Assembly (NCBI RefSeq): GCF_027595985.1 | Contig: NC_073304.1 | Span: 216,816,000 to 216,879,999, forward strand | DNA: 64,000 bases | Reading direction: 5' to 3' | Source of the DNA: Sorex araneus | Lineage: Eukaryota > Chordata > Mammalia > Eulipotyphla > Soricidae | Shown here: piece after piece, positions 1 to 11,865 of the stretch | Layout: each line of letters starts with the position of its first letter | How positions within the stretch are numbered: position 1 is the first letter of the stretch | Translations under genes and position numbers: made by a program | The notes under the pieces: generated by a model | What the model was told of the DNA's origin: nothing | The model's input: the letters and a program-made list of their open reading frames with translations, nothing else | Databases searched by the model: none

Positions 1-143
1 GCAGAGAATGAACCTGGATCAGCCATATGCAAAGCAAGCACCCTATCTGCTATCACTCCATTTCCCTCAAAGTGCCCTGCCTGCTGTATTATTGTTCTGG
101 CCCCTTAAACAAATTTTTAATATTAATTAAAAAAATATGACTG

Positions 144-310
144 GGGGCTGGAGCAATAGCACAGCGGGTAGGGCGTTTGCCTTGCACGTGGCCGACCCAG
201 GTGTGAATCCCAGCATCCCATATGGTCCCCTGAGCACCTTCAGGAGGAGTGCAGAGCCAGGAGTAACCTCTGTGCATCACCAGGTGTGATCCAAAAAAAT
301 AGCAGAAAAA
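144..310 (+). mobile_element. tRNA-derived SINE
   Basis: Head GGGGCTGGAGCAATAGCACAG, 3' body GTGTGATCC and an A tail; a slightly damaged B box (CAGGTGTGAATCCC). No clear target duplication found. Confidence 0.85.
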
Positions 311-2243
311 ATTATATATATACATATGGCTGCACTGGGTGATGAAAATGCTAGGCATGTGCTTGACCACTCATGAGCTGTTAGCCTGTTAAAGTCCTCC
401 TTTAAAGAACCAAAATTACAATCTTAGGACTGGGGGGCAGAGAGAGAGCTCAATAGGCTGAGTCTGAGCTATGCCTGTGGGAGGCTGGGTTCAATTTCTT
501 GTAGTGGAGGAACAACCACAGAGCAAGTACGTTTTGGCCCCCAAATAAAGATTCCAATGTGCTAGCTGTCCATTGGATTTTCACAATATAATACACACTA
601 AACAGAGAAGACAAATAGTCACTGCACTCCTTCATTCAAGTGGCCTGGTCTTTCCTATCCGGATTTTTGTCCTTAATAAGATGGATGTGATATGTCTTTA
701 AGTTTAAGTCCCTTCTACTGCTCCACAAATGGTCTAAGGTCAGCTAGTAAGGAACTCTATGAATTTTATTTGTTCTACATACTTGACATTTAACCCTTCA
801 CAAAATTACTTTGAGGGCTACGTATGTTCATATTAGAATGGTTTATGCAGCTTCTCCTATTATCTAGGGATTATATATCATTTAATGTTGATAGCTTTAA
901 GAGAAGATCTCCCCATCTCATCAATAAACTGTTGAAAATGGGTCTAGCCTGAAGGTTAAGTAGTGTGAGTCTCATTTTGCCTACTCTCAGTAAAAACAGA
1001 AAGCAAAATCGACTACTGCGAGCTTTTTGAAGTACCATGTGAATAAGACAGGATAAAATCTCTATCTTATTGCTGCAAAAAAAAAAAAAAAAAAAGAAGA
1101 AAGAAAAGCTATAGAAACAATAAAACTTTTCAATGTTCAATTTCTGAAGGGCCAGGGCTGCAGGGATACTGCAGCAGGTAGGGCTTGGCCCAGGCAACTG
1201 ACTGACCTGGGTTCTATCACTAGCACTCCATAGGGTCTCCTGAGGCTCACAGGGAGTGCTCCCTGAGCACAGAGTCAGAACTAAGCCCTCAGCACCTCTG
1301 GGTGTGGCACCAAAACCAAAATAAATAAGAATAAAAAACTAATTTTTGCAAGTCCAAAGAGATAGTACAGGGGTTAAGGCACTTGGCTAGGATGGCCTGA
1401 GCACAGAGCAGAGCCGAGAGTTGCCTCCAAGCATCACTGGTGCCATTCAAAGCTCCCTCTCCTAAATATACAGTTAGAAACAAGCTTAAACATCTATAAA
1501 GAATGCTTATGGTACATTCATTTAATGGACTGTTATAGTTAGAAGGCATTAAAAATAAGAGAGTCATATAAACTGATCTTATGAAATGTAAAAAAACAAG
1601 CAGGTTATAAAATTATTCATTTCAGGATCTCACCTTTGTAAGAATGCAAAATATGCATGCACTTGTGTGCAATACTGTATATTATAAGCCTAGATGTACA
1701 AGACTGTGGATATAGGACCAAGAAAGAGATTTGCTTATTGTGTAGTGTGTCAGACTCATGAATAATATGTATTACACTGTCTGAAAAATACTTTCAGGCT
1801 CTAGATAGAGCTCTTTGGATGCAAAACTAAATTTGGCTATGCTTTAGGTTTCTGGTTAATGTCTGTGGAATGATCAAGAATAGTCCAAGTACATGGAGTA
1901 TGGTGCCCCAAAAACAGAGAAAGTCTGTGGGTAGTTTAAAGGACTACTGTACATGCTTTGCATGGCAGTGGCTTGAGTTCAATCTCCTGCACCGCAATTG
2001 GTTGTGTTACCCAGATTATTTTCAGTTTACCATTACTAATCAATTTTAATCAAAATTCTACTCAGAAGAATTGTATAAACCTAATCTATTTCCATGTGCT
2101 AAAATTTCAGGTAGCACACTCCTCCATTTAGTTCCTTAAGTACTACTATCAATGACTTATTAACTGGGAAGCTCCATTTCACTAAAGGAGGTGTCCTCTA
2201 GAAATGTTAACGAGGGGTTTAAAAAACAAATTAACTACATTCA

Positions 2244-2422
2244 GGGGCTGGCTTGATAGTACAGCGGGTAGGGTGTTTGCCTTGCACGTGGCTGAGTTCA
2301 ATCCCTGGCATCCATATGGTCCCCCCCACCCCAACCCCAAGCATCGCCAAGAGTAATTCCTCAGTGCAGAGCCAGGAGTAAGCCCTAAGCACCGCCAAGT
2401 GTGGCCCAAAAACAAAAAAGCC
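2244..2422 (+). mobile_element. tRNA-derived SINE
   Basis: Recognisable head, TTGCCTTGCACGTGGC and body GCAGAGCCAGGAGTAAGCCC; moderately diverged, no clear duplication. Confidence 0.8.
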
Positions 2423-3340
2423 AAAAATTTAACCAAATCGGGCAACCGGCAACATCTTTACAGGCAAAAACCATCTTAGTTGTGCTCTGTGGTATTAAAT
2501 ATTGGGTAACTAATTAACATCCCTCCCACTCCCCGTGCCAGGGACTGAAGGAAGATTCTACACATTCCTATCCTAATGGGTCTTGTGATGGACTCTCCAA
2601 CATCCATTTCATCCTCATTAATTAGTGTAAGCTTGTCAAGGTGACTGGCTCAAACCTAAGCCAATCTAGCTAATGAGATTTATGGGGAGCTTTTACTGGA
2701 GTATCACTGCTAGCTCATCTCCATCTTCAGAGTAAACTAACATGCTGGTCAAGTAATTTTCTGGCATCTATGCTATGCCCATTGGAAAAAGCAGCTTTAG
2801 GACTAAGCTTTTGGGCATCTGCTGATATTGTTCATAGTAGAACACAAGCAGAAAACTGCTGATGATACTCTGAAACCCTACATCAATTAATCTTGGAATA
2901 AAGATAAGCCTCTATCCCAAAGGAGTATTTTTACCCAGCATGTCCTTGAGTAACATTATTTCATTATACATTGTTCTCTAAAGTCACGACATTTTATTAT
3001 GTGTTGCTTTGCATTAAGTTCCAGTTTTCAAGGACCTATGGACAGTTAAATGAGAACTGTTTCCTTTTATATGGAATAGCCTCCCTCTCAGTGTCTGAGT
3101 TAGGGTTTCTATTACTAACAGCTGAAAGTAATCTTGGATAACTGAATTGTCAGAGCATGCACTTTATTTCTGGGTCATACCCAGTAGTACCCAAGGTTCA
3201 CTCTTGGTGGGGTGGATCTAGAGACAATATGAGGTGCCGAGGAACGAACCTGGGTCAGGTGCAGCAAGGCTAGCTTCACCTGCTGTACTTTCCCTCTAGA
3301 AACATGCAGCTTTAGACACTGTTAAAAGATGCTTAGTTAG

Positions 3341-3518
3341 GGGGCTGGAGGGAGAGTACAGCAGATAGAGTGACTGCCTTGCAGACATCCGACCAGGGTT
3401 CAATCCCCAACATCCCATATGGTCCCCTGAGCACTGCTACGAATTAACCCTGCATGCATAGCCAGAGGTAAGCCCTAAGCACAGCCAGGTGTGGCCCCAA
3501 AACAACAAAATAATAATA
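3341..3518 (+). mobile_element. tRNA-derived SINE, diverged
   Basis: Head GGGGCTGGAGGGAGAGTACAG, CCCATATGGTCCCCTGAGCAC and an AATAATA-type tail. Confidence 0.8.
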
Positions 3519-4410
3519 CAAAAATTCTGGTTTTGGGGATTAAATTTAGGGGCACATATATACAAGGCATACACTTTACATGATGTATCTGTAGTATATA
3601 TTTCTCATTTTTATTAAACATTTTAAATTTATTTACATTATTTTTTATTTCTGGCCCCATGAAATAAAGACCTTTTAGAAGCTTCCTTCATTTCGCTATC
3701 ATCACACACACTCATCACACCACTCCCAAATTCCTGGCAGTTACACTGCATAAAAATAATTTATAGAAGTTATCAACACTGTAAGCTTCCTTGAAAAGAT
3801 GAGAACAGAGCATATATTCAGAAATTAGTTAATAATAGAAGCTGTAGATATCCAAAGGGCTGGAGAGCACAGCTGGTATGCACAGGGAACTGGATTTAAT
3901 TCCGTGCATTACATGACTTCCTGAGTACCACTGGGTATAATCCTAGAGGAGGAGAAGCAGGAGCAGGAGCAGGAGGAAGACATAAATAACATTATTAGGC
4001 TTCTCCTGAGAAGCGTGCCTATAGCATTCCCTGGACAGCATCTCAAAACTTGTATTTAGAGATTGTTTTCACTCTTCTCTAATAAGTTTCTCAAGTAGAC
4101 ATTATTTTACCCATTTTGCTACAACTTGTTGCCGGAAAAATAAAGAGGATTCTATGTGTCTCCACTAAGAAAGGATTCTTCATTTCCTCTATTTTAACCC
4201 ATGTACCTTTTCCCCTTTGCTGGTTCTGCTTTGTAACTCTACTCTGTAATCAAAGCCCTAAGTATGATTATATGCTGAATCCTGTACCCAAACATGGTCT
4301 TGAGCCCTAGACCAACACGATCACCTAAACAGCATTATTTTAGACAAATTAAAAAAAAAAAAGATTTCAGCCTTCAGTCTTTCTTTCTGAGCTCAGAAGT
4401 TCATCTACCA

Positions 4411-4642
4411 TGGGCTGGAGCAATAGTACAGCAGGTATGGGGCTTGCCTTGCATGCGGCTGATCAGTTATAGATCCCTGACACCCATATCGTTGCCAGAG
4501 TCCACCAGGAGTGATCCCTGAGCAGAGCCAGGAGTAAGCTCTTAGCTTAGCTGGATATGGCAAAAATAACAACAACAACAACAACAACAAAACCCAAAAA
4601 AACAGGAAAAAAAAAGTGCCCAACAACAACAACAAAAAAACC
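4411..4642 (+). mobile_element. tRNA-derived SINE, A/AAC-rich tail
   Basis: Head GGGCTGGAGCAATAGTACAG, tRNA-like A and B boxes, then GCAGAGCCAGGAGTAAGC and a long AAC/A-rich tail. Flanked by the 13-bp duplication AGTTCATCTACCA (4398-4410, 4643-4655). Confidence 0.9.
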
Positions 4643-6456
4643 AGTTCATCTACCAATCACAGGCAATGTTCTACATCACAATTATTACTTAGCATGTCAA
4701 GAGTTAACAAAAAAGTGCTATTGTTATAATCAATAATCCTTTCTAGGGTTGGCTCACTCCTGGTTGTGCTGGGGGACTACATGTAACACCGGGGATCAAC
4801 CAGAGGTTGATTGTGTGCAAGGCAAGCACCTTACCCACTGTACTATCTACTGGGTCCAAGCTGCACTTTCTGCTTTGTTTTGGGGCCACAGCTGGCGACA
4901 CTCAGGCAACCATATGGGATGCTGGAGATCGAATCTGTTCAGTTGTGTGAAAGGCAAGCACCCTACCACCCCCTGTACTGTCTCTCCAGCATCCAGCCGA
5001 CTTTTTAAACTTTATTTTATTGCTAAAAGGGCAAGTGTGGACTAAGGCAGTCTTATCACGCACGTCAATTTTATAGTTATATCATCCTGAGAAGGAATCT
5101 TTGAGAAATAAGTCACTGTACAGCTCTTGGAAAGCACATAGGAGTCTTTGTTTTCTAAATGTTGACATTCATTTTTCAAGATGTGTCTTAAGTAAATGCA
5201 TATGCTCTGTGATGAAAGAGAGTACTGTTAATCCTGCCACTGAATTTCACATTATGCAAACAGTGGGCTCTCTCTTGCTAGAGCATTAATAATAAACTTT
5301 TGTTTCAACAGGGTAGAAGAAATAGTTAAAGTAAATCAAAGCTAAGAGAAGACTAGAACACTAGCTTAATTTGTTGAAACTTGACTATGACCTAGCAAAT
5401 AAAGAAAAAGTATCATCCTAACAACACAATTTTTAACATCTTTGGATCAATGATATTCCAGGCAACCAAACCAAATTTAAGAGATTTATTTATCAGTATC
5501 TTAAAAGATAGCTAATACACAGCTATGACATGACAGCCATATGTCTACAGTTATGTCCAAAGTCCAAAGATGTCTACAGTTAGAAAACATAGAAGCCCTG
5601 GGAAACGCTGGGTGTAATCCAAAAAAGTAGTGACAGTAGTAACTCAAAGAATAAAACGAATAAAATTCTTAAATTCACACTGATAAAAATATATAAACAA
5701 ATGTATTATAGAGTAACTACTTCTTATGGCAGAATTCCTACAGTAAATATGGAAAGAATTATGAAAATTGTAATGAGGCAAAAAGAGTGACAACTATTTC
5801 AGGCAGCAGAAAAGGGTGCTGAAATTAGTGGGGAAAAATGATTATCAGAACAATGTCAGTGTATCTCCCCACAAGATGCCTATCTTGTACCTTACAAGAT
5901 ACCAAAGAGGAAAACACTCCTGGAGAAACTGAAAGAAAATGTCTCTAAGTGATCAAAGTTCATGTTACGGGTAATAAATGTAACATCCTGCACTTCCTAT
6001 TATGCTATATACAAAAGGGCACAGCTCCATTTTTACAGCATACTTGCCAAAATAAATAGCCTTACTTTAATCACTTATTTGATTTTGAGGCCATACCCAG
6101 CATTGGTCAGGGGACCATATACCAACCCAAGGCTGGTCGTGTAGAAAGTAAGCACCTTACTGCTTACGCTATCTTTCCAGCCCCTATATAGCCTCAATTT
6201 AATCATGAGGAAACATCAGAAAAATCAAGTTACAAGACACTCTATGAAAGAATAAGCCTTGTGCCAGGGAGATAGCTCAAAGAGCTAGTACGTGAGCTCT
6301 GCAGGCTGAAGATTTCGGTTTCATCCCTAACCTAGCACACCTGGTCCTCTAAGACTCTGGTCAGAAACAGTCCTTGAGCACAGCTGGATGTGGCCCCCCT
6401 CCCCCAATCAAAACTACAACAAAAATCCCCCAATGTTCTTTAAGAAAATCAAGAAT

Positions 6457-6650
6457 AGGGCTCAAGTGATAGCACAGCAGATAAGGCATTTGCCTTGCAT
6501 GTGGCTAACCCAGGTTTGATCCCCAGCACCAGATATGGTTCCCCAAGCCTTGCCAGGAGTGATCCCTGAGTGCAGAGCCAGGAGTAAACTCTAAGTATGG
6601 CCAGCTGTGGCCCCGATCTCCGGTCCCCTGCCCCCCTCAAAAAAAAATCA
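6457..6650 (+). mobile_element. tRNA-derived SINE
   Basis: AGGGCTCAAGTGATAGCACAG head, B box GGTTTGATCCCC, body GCAGAGCCAGGAGTAAAC, A tail. Confidence 0.8.
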
Positions 6651-7633
6651 CTCTACTAAGGAAATGGTTCAAAGGGATACAGCGCACCACTTTGCATGTG
6701 GAAATCCCTGGTTCAATTCCTGGAACTGCATAACCCACTAACAATGCCCTGAGAACAGCATTCAGAGCACTACTGAATGTGTCCATTTCTTCTTCAAAAA
6801 AAGTCTAAACCATAGGGCTTGAATGAAGTACAGTGGCACATAGTTCTTGACCTGTGAGCAAATGGTAGTGAGCTGAAACTTCTAGGGTTTCATCTGTGCC
6901 ATGTGCAGTTCAGGAAGCTGTATTTGAGCCTGGCAGCTACATCATCCATGATCCCTGAAACCAAAAGTGATTTTTGGCTGCCCTGAAGACAGGTGTGAGT
7001 ACTTAAAAAGGGGGGCTGGGACTCAACTAAAAAGGAAAATGAGCACTACCTCTGTGAAGCACTTAAATGAACATCACTTCAGTAAGTGACCCCTGGCAAG
7101 GGCCATGACCTTATAACTAAATGCTTCAATTCAGAATGTGCCCCAAAACAGTGCAATTCCCAGTTACCAAAACAATGACAACCGAGGAAATGAAAAGGGG
7201 GATGCAACAAAAAACTAAAATGGGTTAAAAAAAAAATAAAATAGACAGAAAAAAACAAATAATCTATCCCATATTAAAGGGAACTAAACAACCCTGAGAA
7301 TTTAATCGAGTATGTATATGTAACTGTGAACTTGACTTAGAATAAAAATCAACATTTTTTCTTCTTTTTTGTTTCTGGACCACATCCGGCAGTGCTCAGG
7401 GGTTGGCAGGGCTTGGGGAACCATAGGGGAGCCAGGGTTCAAATCTGGATAGTTTATGTGGAAGGAAAGCATCCTACCCCATCCCTAAATATAACCAAAT
7501 TCTTATTTCATTAAAATGTTGCAGAGGGGGATGGGCATACTAGTGATGAGTGTATTGTTAAGAATTACATACATATACTGTGAATCACAGTACTTCAATC
7601 AATTAAAAAGTTTTCTTTTAAAGATGTTGCTAT

Positions 7634-7803
7634 GAGGCCAGCGAGAGAGTACAGGAGGGAAAACACTTGCCTGGCATGCTGCAGACCTGCTGAATCCCTG
7701 GCATCATATATATGGTCCCCCAGCATCCCCAGGCTCACTCTTGAGCACTGAACCATAAGTGAGCTCTTAAGTACTGCAGGGTGTAGCCCATCTACTCCCT
7801 CCA
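7634..7803 (+). mobile_element. tRNA-derived SINE, diverged
   Basis: Diverged copy with TGAATCCCTGGCATCATATA and a body ending GGTGTAGCCC. Confidence 0.7.
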
Positions 7804-8142
7804 AAATACAAGTATTTGTTTTATTTCAAATGAGAAGTCAGGCACATACCATGACCATTTTCAATCACCCCCCGCTTTCCCAACTTGGTACTGACCACCA
7901 CCACCACAACCACCATGACCACCTCCCCCTCTTTCTTTTCCGGTCACAACATTCCACATAAGTGAACAAAGAATAATAGTATGATTATCTGTCCAAAAAC
8001 AAGTACTAAAAGTAACTCCCTTAATGATTGTTAGAATTCTGTTAGGTCATTCCAAACTCTGATATTATAAGATGGTATGTTTTACAATATAAGTGATCCC
8101 AAATGCAATTAATATACGCAGGTTAAAAATATGGATGGGGGA

Positions 8143-8320
8143 GGGGCCGGAGCGATAGCAGAGCGGGTAGGGCATTTGCCTTGCATGCGGCCAACCCGGG
8201 TTCGATCCCCGGCATCCCATATGGTCCCCCAAGCACCGCCAGGAGTGATTCCTGAGTGCAAAGCCAGGAGTAACCCCTGAGCATCGCTGGGTGTGACCCC
8301 CCCAAAAAAAGCAAAAAAAA
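8143..8320 (+). mobile_element. Young tRNA-derived SINE, near-consensus
   Basis: A near-consensus copy with head GGGGCCGGAGCGATAGC, B box GGGTTCGATCCCC and an A tail. It has an 18-bp target duplication (8125-8142, 8321-8338). Confidence 0.93.
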
Positions 8321-9053
8321 AAAAATATGGATGGGGGAACCAGAGAGAAAGCACAGTAGGTCAGGCATTGCCTTGCATGCAGTCAACTTGAGTTTGACCT
8401 TCTGCACCACATATAGTCCACTGATTCCTAACTGGTATGATCCTTGAGCAAAAAGCCATGAGTAAGCCCTGAGGCCAGCCACAAGTGCCCCCGCCCCCCC
8501 AACCCAACAAAAGGGCAAATCACTATTGTAAGATAGAAAAAAACTCTTAGGTAATTATTTGCCCTTCTTTAAAATGAAGGGCCATTAATGTTTGTTTTGG
8601 GGCCACACCTGGCAGTGCTGAGGGCTTATTCTTGTCTCTGTGCTCAGGGAAAACACCTGGTGAGGCTTGAGGAACCATACAGAGTGCCAGAGATCAAACC
8701 CCTATCAGTGACATACCAGCTGTACTCTCTCTCCAGCCCCAAGGGCTCTTAATTCTGTAGAGTAACTCAGTAAGTAATATTTTGTTGCAAACAAGTGCAC
8801 TTCATAGACATTTTGAGAGAATAGGCAATGGGAGAACATTAGGTTAGAATCACTTTAAATAAACCAGCACCATAAATGTTCAAATACTTTACCAGAAGAA
8901 ATGTTGAACAAAAAATTTACCCACTTTAAAATTCAAATAGTCTACATGTGAACATATGAAAATAAGGAATTTTAAACTATAAAAGCAGGGAGTTGGGGAG
9001 ATAGTATTGGGGGTAAGGCTCTCATTTTGCACATAGTCCACCTGGATTTTCAA

Positions 9054-9299
9054 ATGTAGCACTGTTGTCCCTTTGTTCATTGATTTGCTTGAGCGGGCAC
9101 TAGTAACGTGTCCATTGTGAGACTTGTTGTTACTGTTTTTGGCATATTGAATATGCCACCGGTAGCTTGCCAGGCTCTGCTGTGAGGGCGGGATACTCTC
9201 AGTAGCTTGCGGGGCTCTCCGAGAGGGATGGAAGAATTGAAGCCGGGTTGGCCGCATGTAAGGCAAACACCCTACCCGCTGTGCTAGTACTCCAGTGCA
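9054..9299 (-). mobile_element. Non-A-tailed SINE (second family), full length
   Basis: The right end is a reverse-complemented tRNA head shared with the common SINE. The body contains the reverse complement of GGCATATTGAATATGCC, CAGTAACAA.TCTCACAATGG and GCCCGCTCAAGCAAATC. It ends at CAACAGTGCTACA without poly(A). A 9-bp GATTTTCAA flanks it (9045-9053, 9300-9308). Confidence 0.85.
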
Positions 9300-9540
9300 G
9301 ATTTTCAACAAACTTTAAAAATAAGCAAAGGGTAGGAGAGATAGATAGCTCTTGCCTTGCAAGTGGCCAATTGGGATTCAATCTCTAGCACTACACATGG
9401 TCCCCTGAGCACCACCAGGATTCACTCCTGAGTAGAGAGCCAGAAATAGCTACAAGCACCATCAGGTATATCCCCAAACAAACAAAATTAAAATAGGCAA
9501 ATATGACATATTTTGAACACACACACACACACACACACAG

Positions 9541-9705
9541 AGGCCTGAGGTATATAGTACAGTAGGTAGGACGCTTGCCTTGCATGCGGCCAATCCGGGG
9601 CATCCCGTACGATCCCGAGTGCCACTAGGAGTGATTCTTGAATGCAGAGCCAGGAGTAACCCCTGAGCACTGCAGGGTGTGGCCCTCCCCCCAAACCAAA
9701 ACACC
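9541..9705 (+). mobile_element. tRNA-derived SINE beside FBXL20 exon 2
   Basis: Copy with part of its B-box region deleted (CCAATCCGGGGCATCCC). A CA microsatellite (about 9520-9540) precedes it. It lies about 35 bp from the exon 2 donor, inside intron 2. Confidence 0.8.
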
Positions 9706-9741
9706 AACAAAAACCCACACAGAACTAGCAATTAGACTTAC

Positions 9742-9803
9742 CGTAATAGAAGTTCTTTGGGAAGTTTTTTATTGATTACAGCTTCATCACTATTTGAGAA
9801 CAT
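9742..9803 (-). CDS. FBXL20: FBXL20 exon 2 (residues 15-35, start of F-box)
   Basis: This 62-nt exon reads MFSNSDEAVINKKLPKELLL plus two bases of the next codon (CG of Arg35). The acceptor is TTTACAG (AG at 9805-9804) and the donor is CG/GTAAGTCT (GT at 9741-9740). Its first codon is ATG, which follows Glu14 in frame. The LPKELLLR segment is the first helix of the F-box, the SKP1-binding motif, which continues in the next exon outside the window. The reading frame is intact. The exon lies alone between SINE-filled introns. Confidence 0.94.
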
Positions 9804-9929
9804 CTGTAAAAACAAAATCACATATAAAATTACTTATGACTTACTATATTTTGCTCAACAATCTAGAGGTAATTCTTTAAAAGAGATGATATAGACAAAG
9901 TTTTCTGAGAATTAAATGGCCAAAAGTTA

Positions 9930-10760
9930 GGTATGTGGGAGCCATGCCCACATACCACCTCTGGCTCAGTTATATAAAAGCTCATTTATCGGCCTTGCTT
10001 CAGAGACTCGTAAATCAATCTCGAAAGAGATCAAAAGCCACAGTTAATCTCGGACCCACACAAGGCTGAACTAAACCAGGGTAAACTGGAGGGGGCAGGT
10101 CAGCCTGGTACCTGCCCAAGTAGAACATGCGATAGTTGCTTGCTTCCACAATCCAAAATAGCCACTATGTCCCTGGCCAGACTTCACTGTCTCAAGACGG
10201 ACCTCACTAATCTGCTGAAAATTTGAGTATGCTAGTTTTGTGACTGAAATTCCCACACTTTCTTGGAGGTCAGGATGAGCTACCTTCCCCAACTTCCTTA
10301 AACTCCTGGAAACACGTGCAGTCACCCCCACAAACTAACTCCATTGCCACCATGTAAGCGCTTTTATTGGTTTTGCTTCAGAGACCCATAAATCAGTCTC
10401 AAAAGAGATCAAAAACTGCAGTTAATCTCAGACCTGCACAAGGCTCTGAACAGACCAGAGTAAATTGGAGGTGGGTGGCTCAGCCTGGTGCCTGCCCAAG
10501 CAGAACCCCCAGCAGCTGCTTGCTTCCACAACGCAAAATTGTCACCATGCCCCCTGCTGGATTCCACCATCTCAGGATGCACCTCACTGAGATATAATCT
10601 GCTGAAAATTAGCGTATGTGGATTTTGTGACCCCTATCAAGGCTTTGGGCTACCTCCCCCCTACCTCTCTATACTTCCAGAAGCCTTGGCAGTCATGTGC
10701 ACACCCCAAAGTTGCCACCCAGACAGAAAAAGCTACTCTAGTCTTACCTTCCGGATAAAA
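9930..10760 (+). repeat. Two tandem ~378-bp monomers (composite repeat, copy 1)
   Basis: Two similar units follow each other. The motif TTGCTTCAGAGAC recurs at 9995 and 10373, a 378-nt spacing, followed by AAATCA.TCTC.AAAGAGATCAA in both. Each unit ends in C-rich sequence with CAGTCA and CACCCC. The first unit carries TATATAAAAG at 9971. A perfect 10-bp inverted repeat (9930-9939 with 9947-9956) marks the left edge. The pair runs straight into an L1-type 3' end (10780-11036). Orientation is taken from that tail. Origin unknown: possibly L1 5'UTR monomers or LTR-derived. Confidence 0.7.
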
Positions 10761-10779
10761 ATACTAAACACCACCTGAA

Positions 10780-11036
10780 TAAACACGATGACCTCTCAGT
10801 AACTGTATTGCAAACCATAATGCACAAAAGGAGAGAAAGAAGGAAAGTGCCTGCCATAGAGGTAGGCTGGAGTGGGGGGTGTTGGGGAATGGTGGGAGGG
10901 AAATGAGGGACATTGGTAGTGGGAAATGTACACTGGTGGAAGGATGGGTGTTGAATCATTATTGTATGGCTGAAAGCCAATCAAGAAGAGCTTTGTAAGG
11001 GTATATTTCACGAATATTCAATAAAGATGAAAAATC
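10780..11036 (+). mobile_element. L1 3'UTR segment joined to monomer repeat
   Basis: The block beginning ATGACCTCTCAGT.ACTGT and ending AATAAAGATGAAAAATC aligns by eye with the 3' end of the L1 at 34718-34955 (same ATGACCTCTCAG, GCAAACCATAATGC, GTGCACTGGTGGA..GATGGGT order). No ORF2 sequence precedes it; the 378-bp monomers do. Either an internally deleted L1 or a chimeric insertion. Confidence 0.7.
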
Positions 11037-11766
11037 AAAAATAAAGGTCACATAAAGAAGAATGTCTTCGGATCAGGGAGATAGCTCAACTAGCTAGTGT
11101 CAGGTTTTGCATGAGGGAGTCTTGGTTTCAAACCACAACACCACTTGCTCCCTCAGCCAGAAACACTGGGCATTGCCCCGAAGGCAAACCAAAGAGAGCC
11201 AAAATATCAAAAATCAAAACCTGGGAAATCTTTCAGACTTGGATTGCAAACAAGACATATTTTAAGTCTGAGAACTTTAAGGAAAAATGAAATTAGGAAC
11301 CATAAAGAATAGCACTAAACACAGAATCCACTAAATCAAGCCAAAATTAAATCCATGAAAAACAAAAGCTAATTTAGTGTGTGGGATCAAAATTTGAGGA
11401 CTATATGCAAAGCACAAGCTCCACCACTGAATTACTTACCTCCCTGACTCCTTTATTTAATCATTTTTAGACAGAATTGCTAAACTCTGTAAGTTAAAAA
11501 TTATTGATTAAATGTAACATATCTCACCTATTAAGACACTTGGCTCATATGAATATACACAGTAATTAAACAAAACATTTGTATCTGTTGTAGTTCGCTC
11601 ACACAACTTTCACAATTGCAGGTATAAAAAGAAATAATAGCAGATCCAAGTTAGATCCCTGGCACCCCATATGGTCCCCCAAACTTGCAGAGAGACTTCT
11701 GATCACAATGCCAGCAGTTAGTCCTGAGCCTTCCAGGTGTGACCCCAAGCACACACGAATCAGCTG

Positions 11767-11865
11767 GAGATGTGGCTCAGTGGTGGAGTACTTATTTGCC
11801 TTGCAGGTACTAGTATGGTCCTGGGTTCAATGCCCGACACCCACTCAGGGAAAAAAAAAAAAGAA
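11767..11865 (+). mobile_element. Short tRNA-Ala-like element (ID-type)
   Basis: GGAGATGTGGCTCAGTGGTG resembles the A box of tRNA-Ala/ID elements, followed by a B box GGGTTCAATGCCC, then A-rich sequence and a CA repeat. Body sequence of the common SINE is absent. Confidence 0.65.

Larger units (their letters stand above)
1..9741 (-). other. FBXL20: FBXL20 intron 2 (partial), SINE-filled
   Basis: No coding exon was recognised here. Clear plus-oriented SINEs lie at 144-310, 2244-2422, 3341-3518, 4411-4642, 6457-6650, 7634-7803, 8143-8320 and 9541-9705. Older copies lie at about 427-550, 1150-1325, 1350-1500, 3858-3960, 6260-6420, 6655-6800, 8340-8515 and 9326-9485, with minus-oriented ones at 1-60, 4745-4998, 6087-6185, 7375-7485 and 8595-8740. 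A non-A-tailed SINE is at 9054-9299. Stretches without a recognised repeat: about 560-1140, 1510-2240, 2430-3130, 5030-6080 and 7810-8140. Confidence 0.65.

Noticed and set aside
144..220. tRNA-like A and B boxes in the SINE heads as possible tRNA genes
   Set aside because: The heads do not close an acceptor stem and are followed by SINE bodies; they are retrotransposon promoters.
8109..8518. Recurrent 70-140-codon frames such as those containing GYSWLCTQE, GPYGMLGIEPGSA or TIWDAGNRTRVG
   Set aside because: They are translations of SINE copies in various frames and recur throughout the window; they are not a protein family.
1..9741. Search for the next FBXL20 exon (IFSFLDVVTL...)
   Set aside because: No matching sequence with splice sites was seen, so the exon is assumed to lie left of the window.
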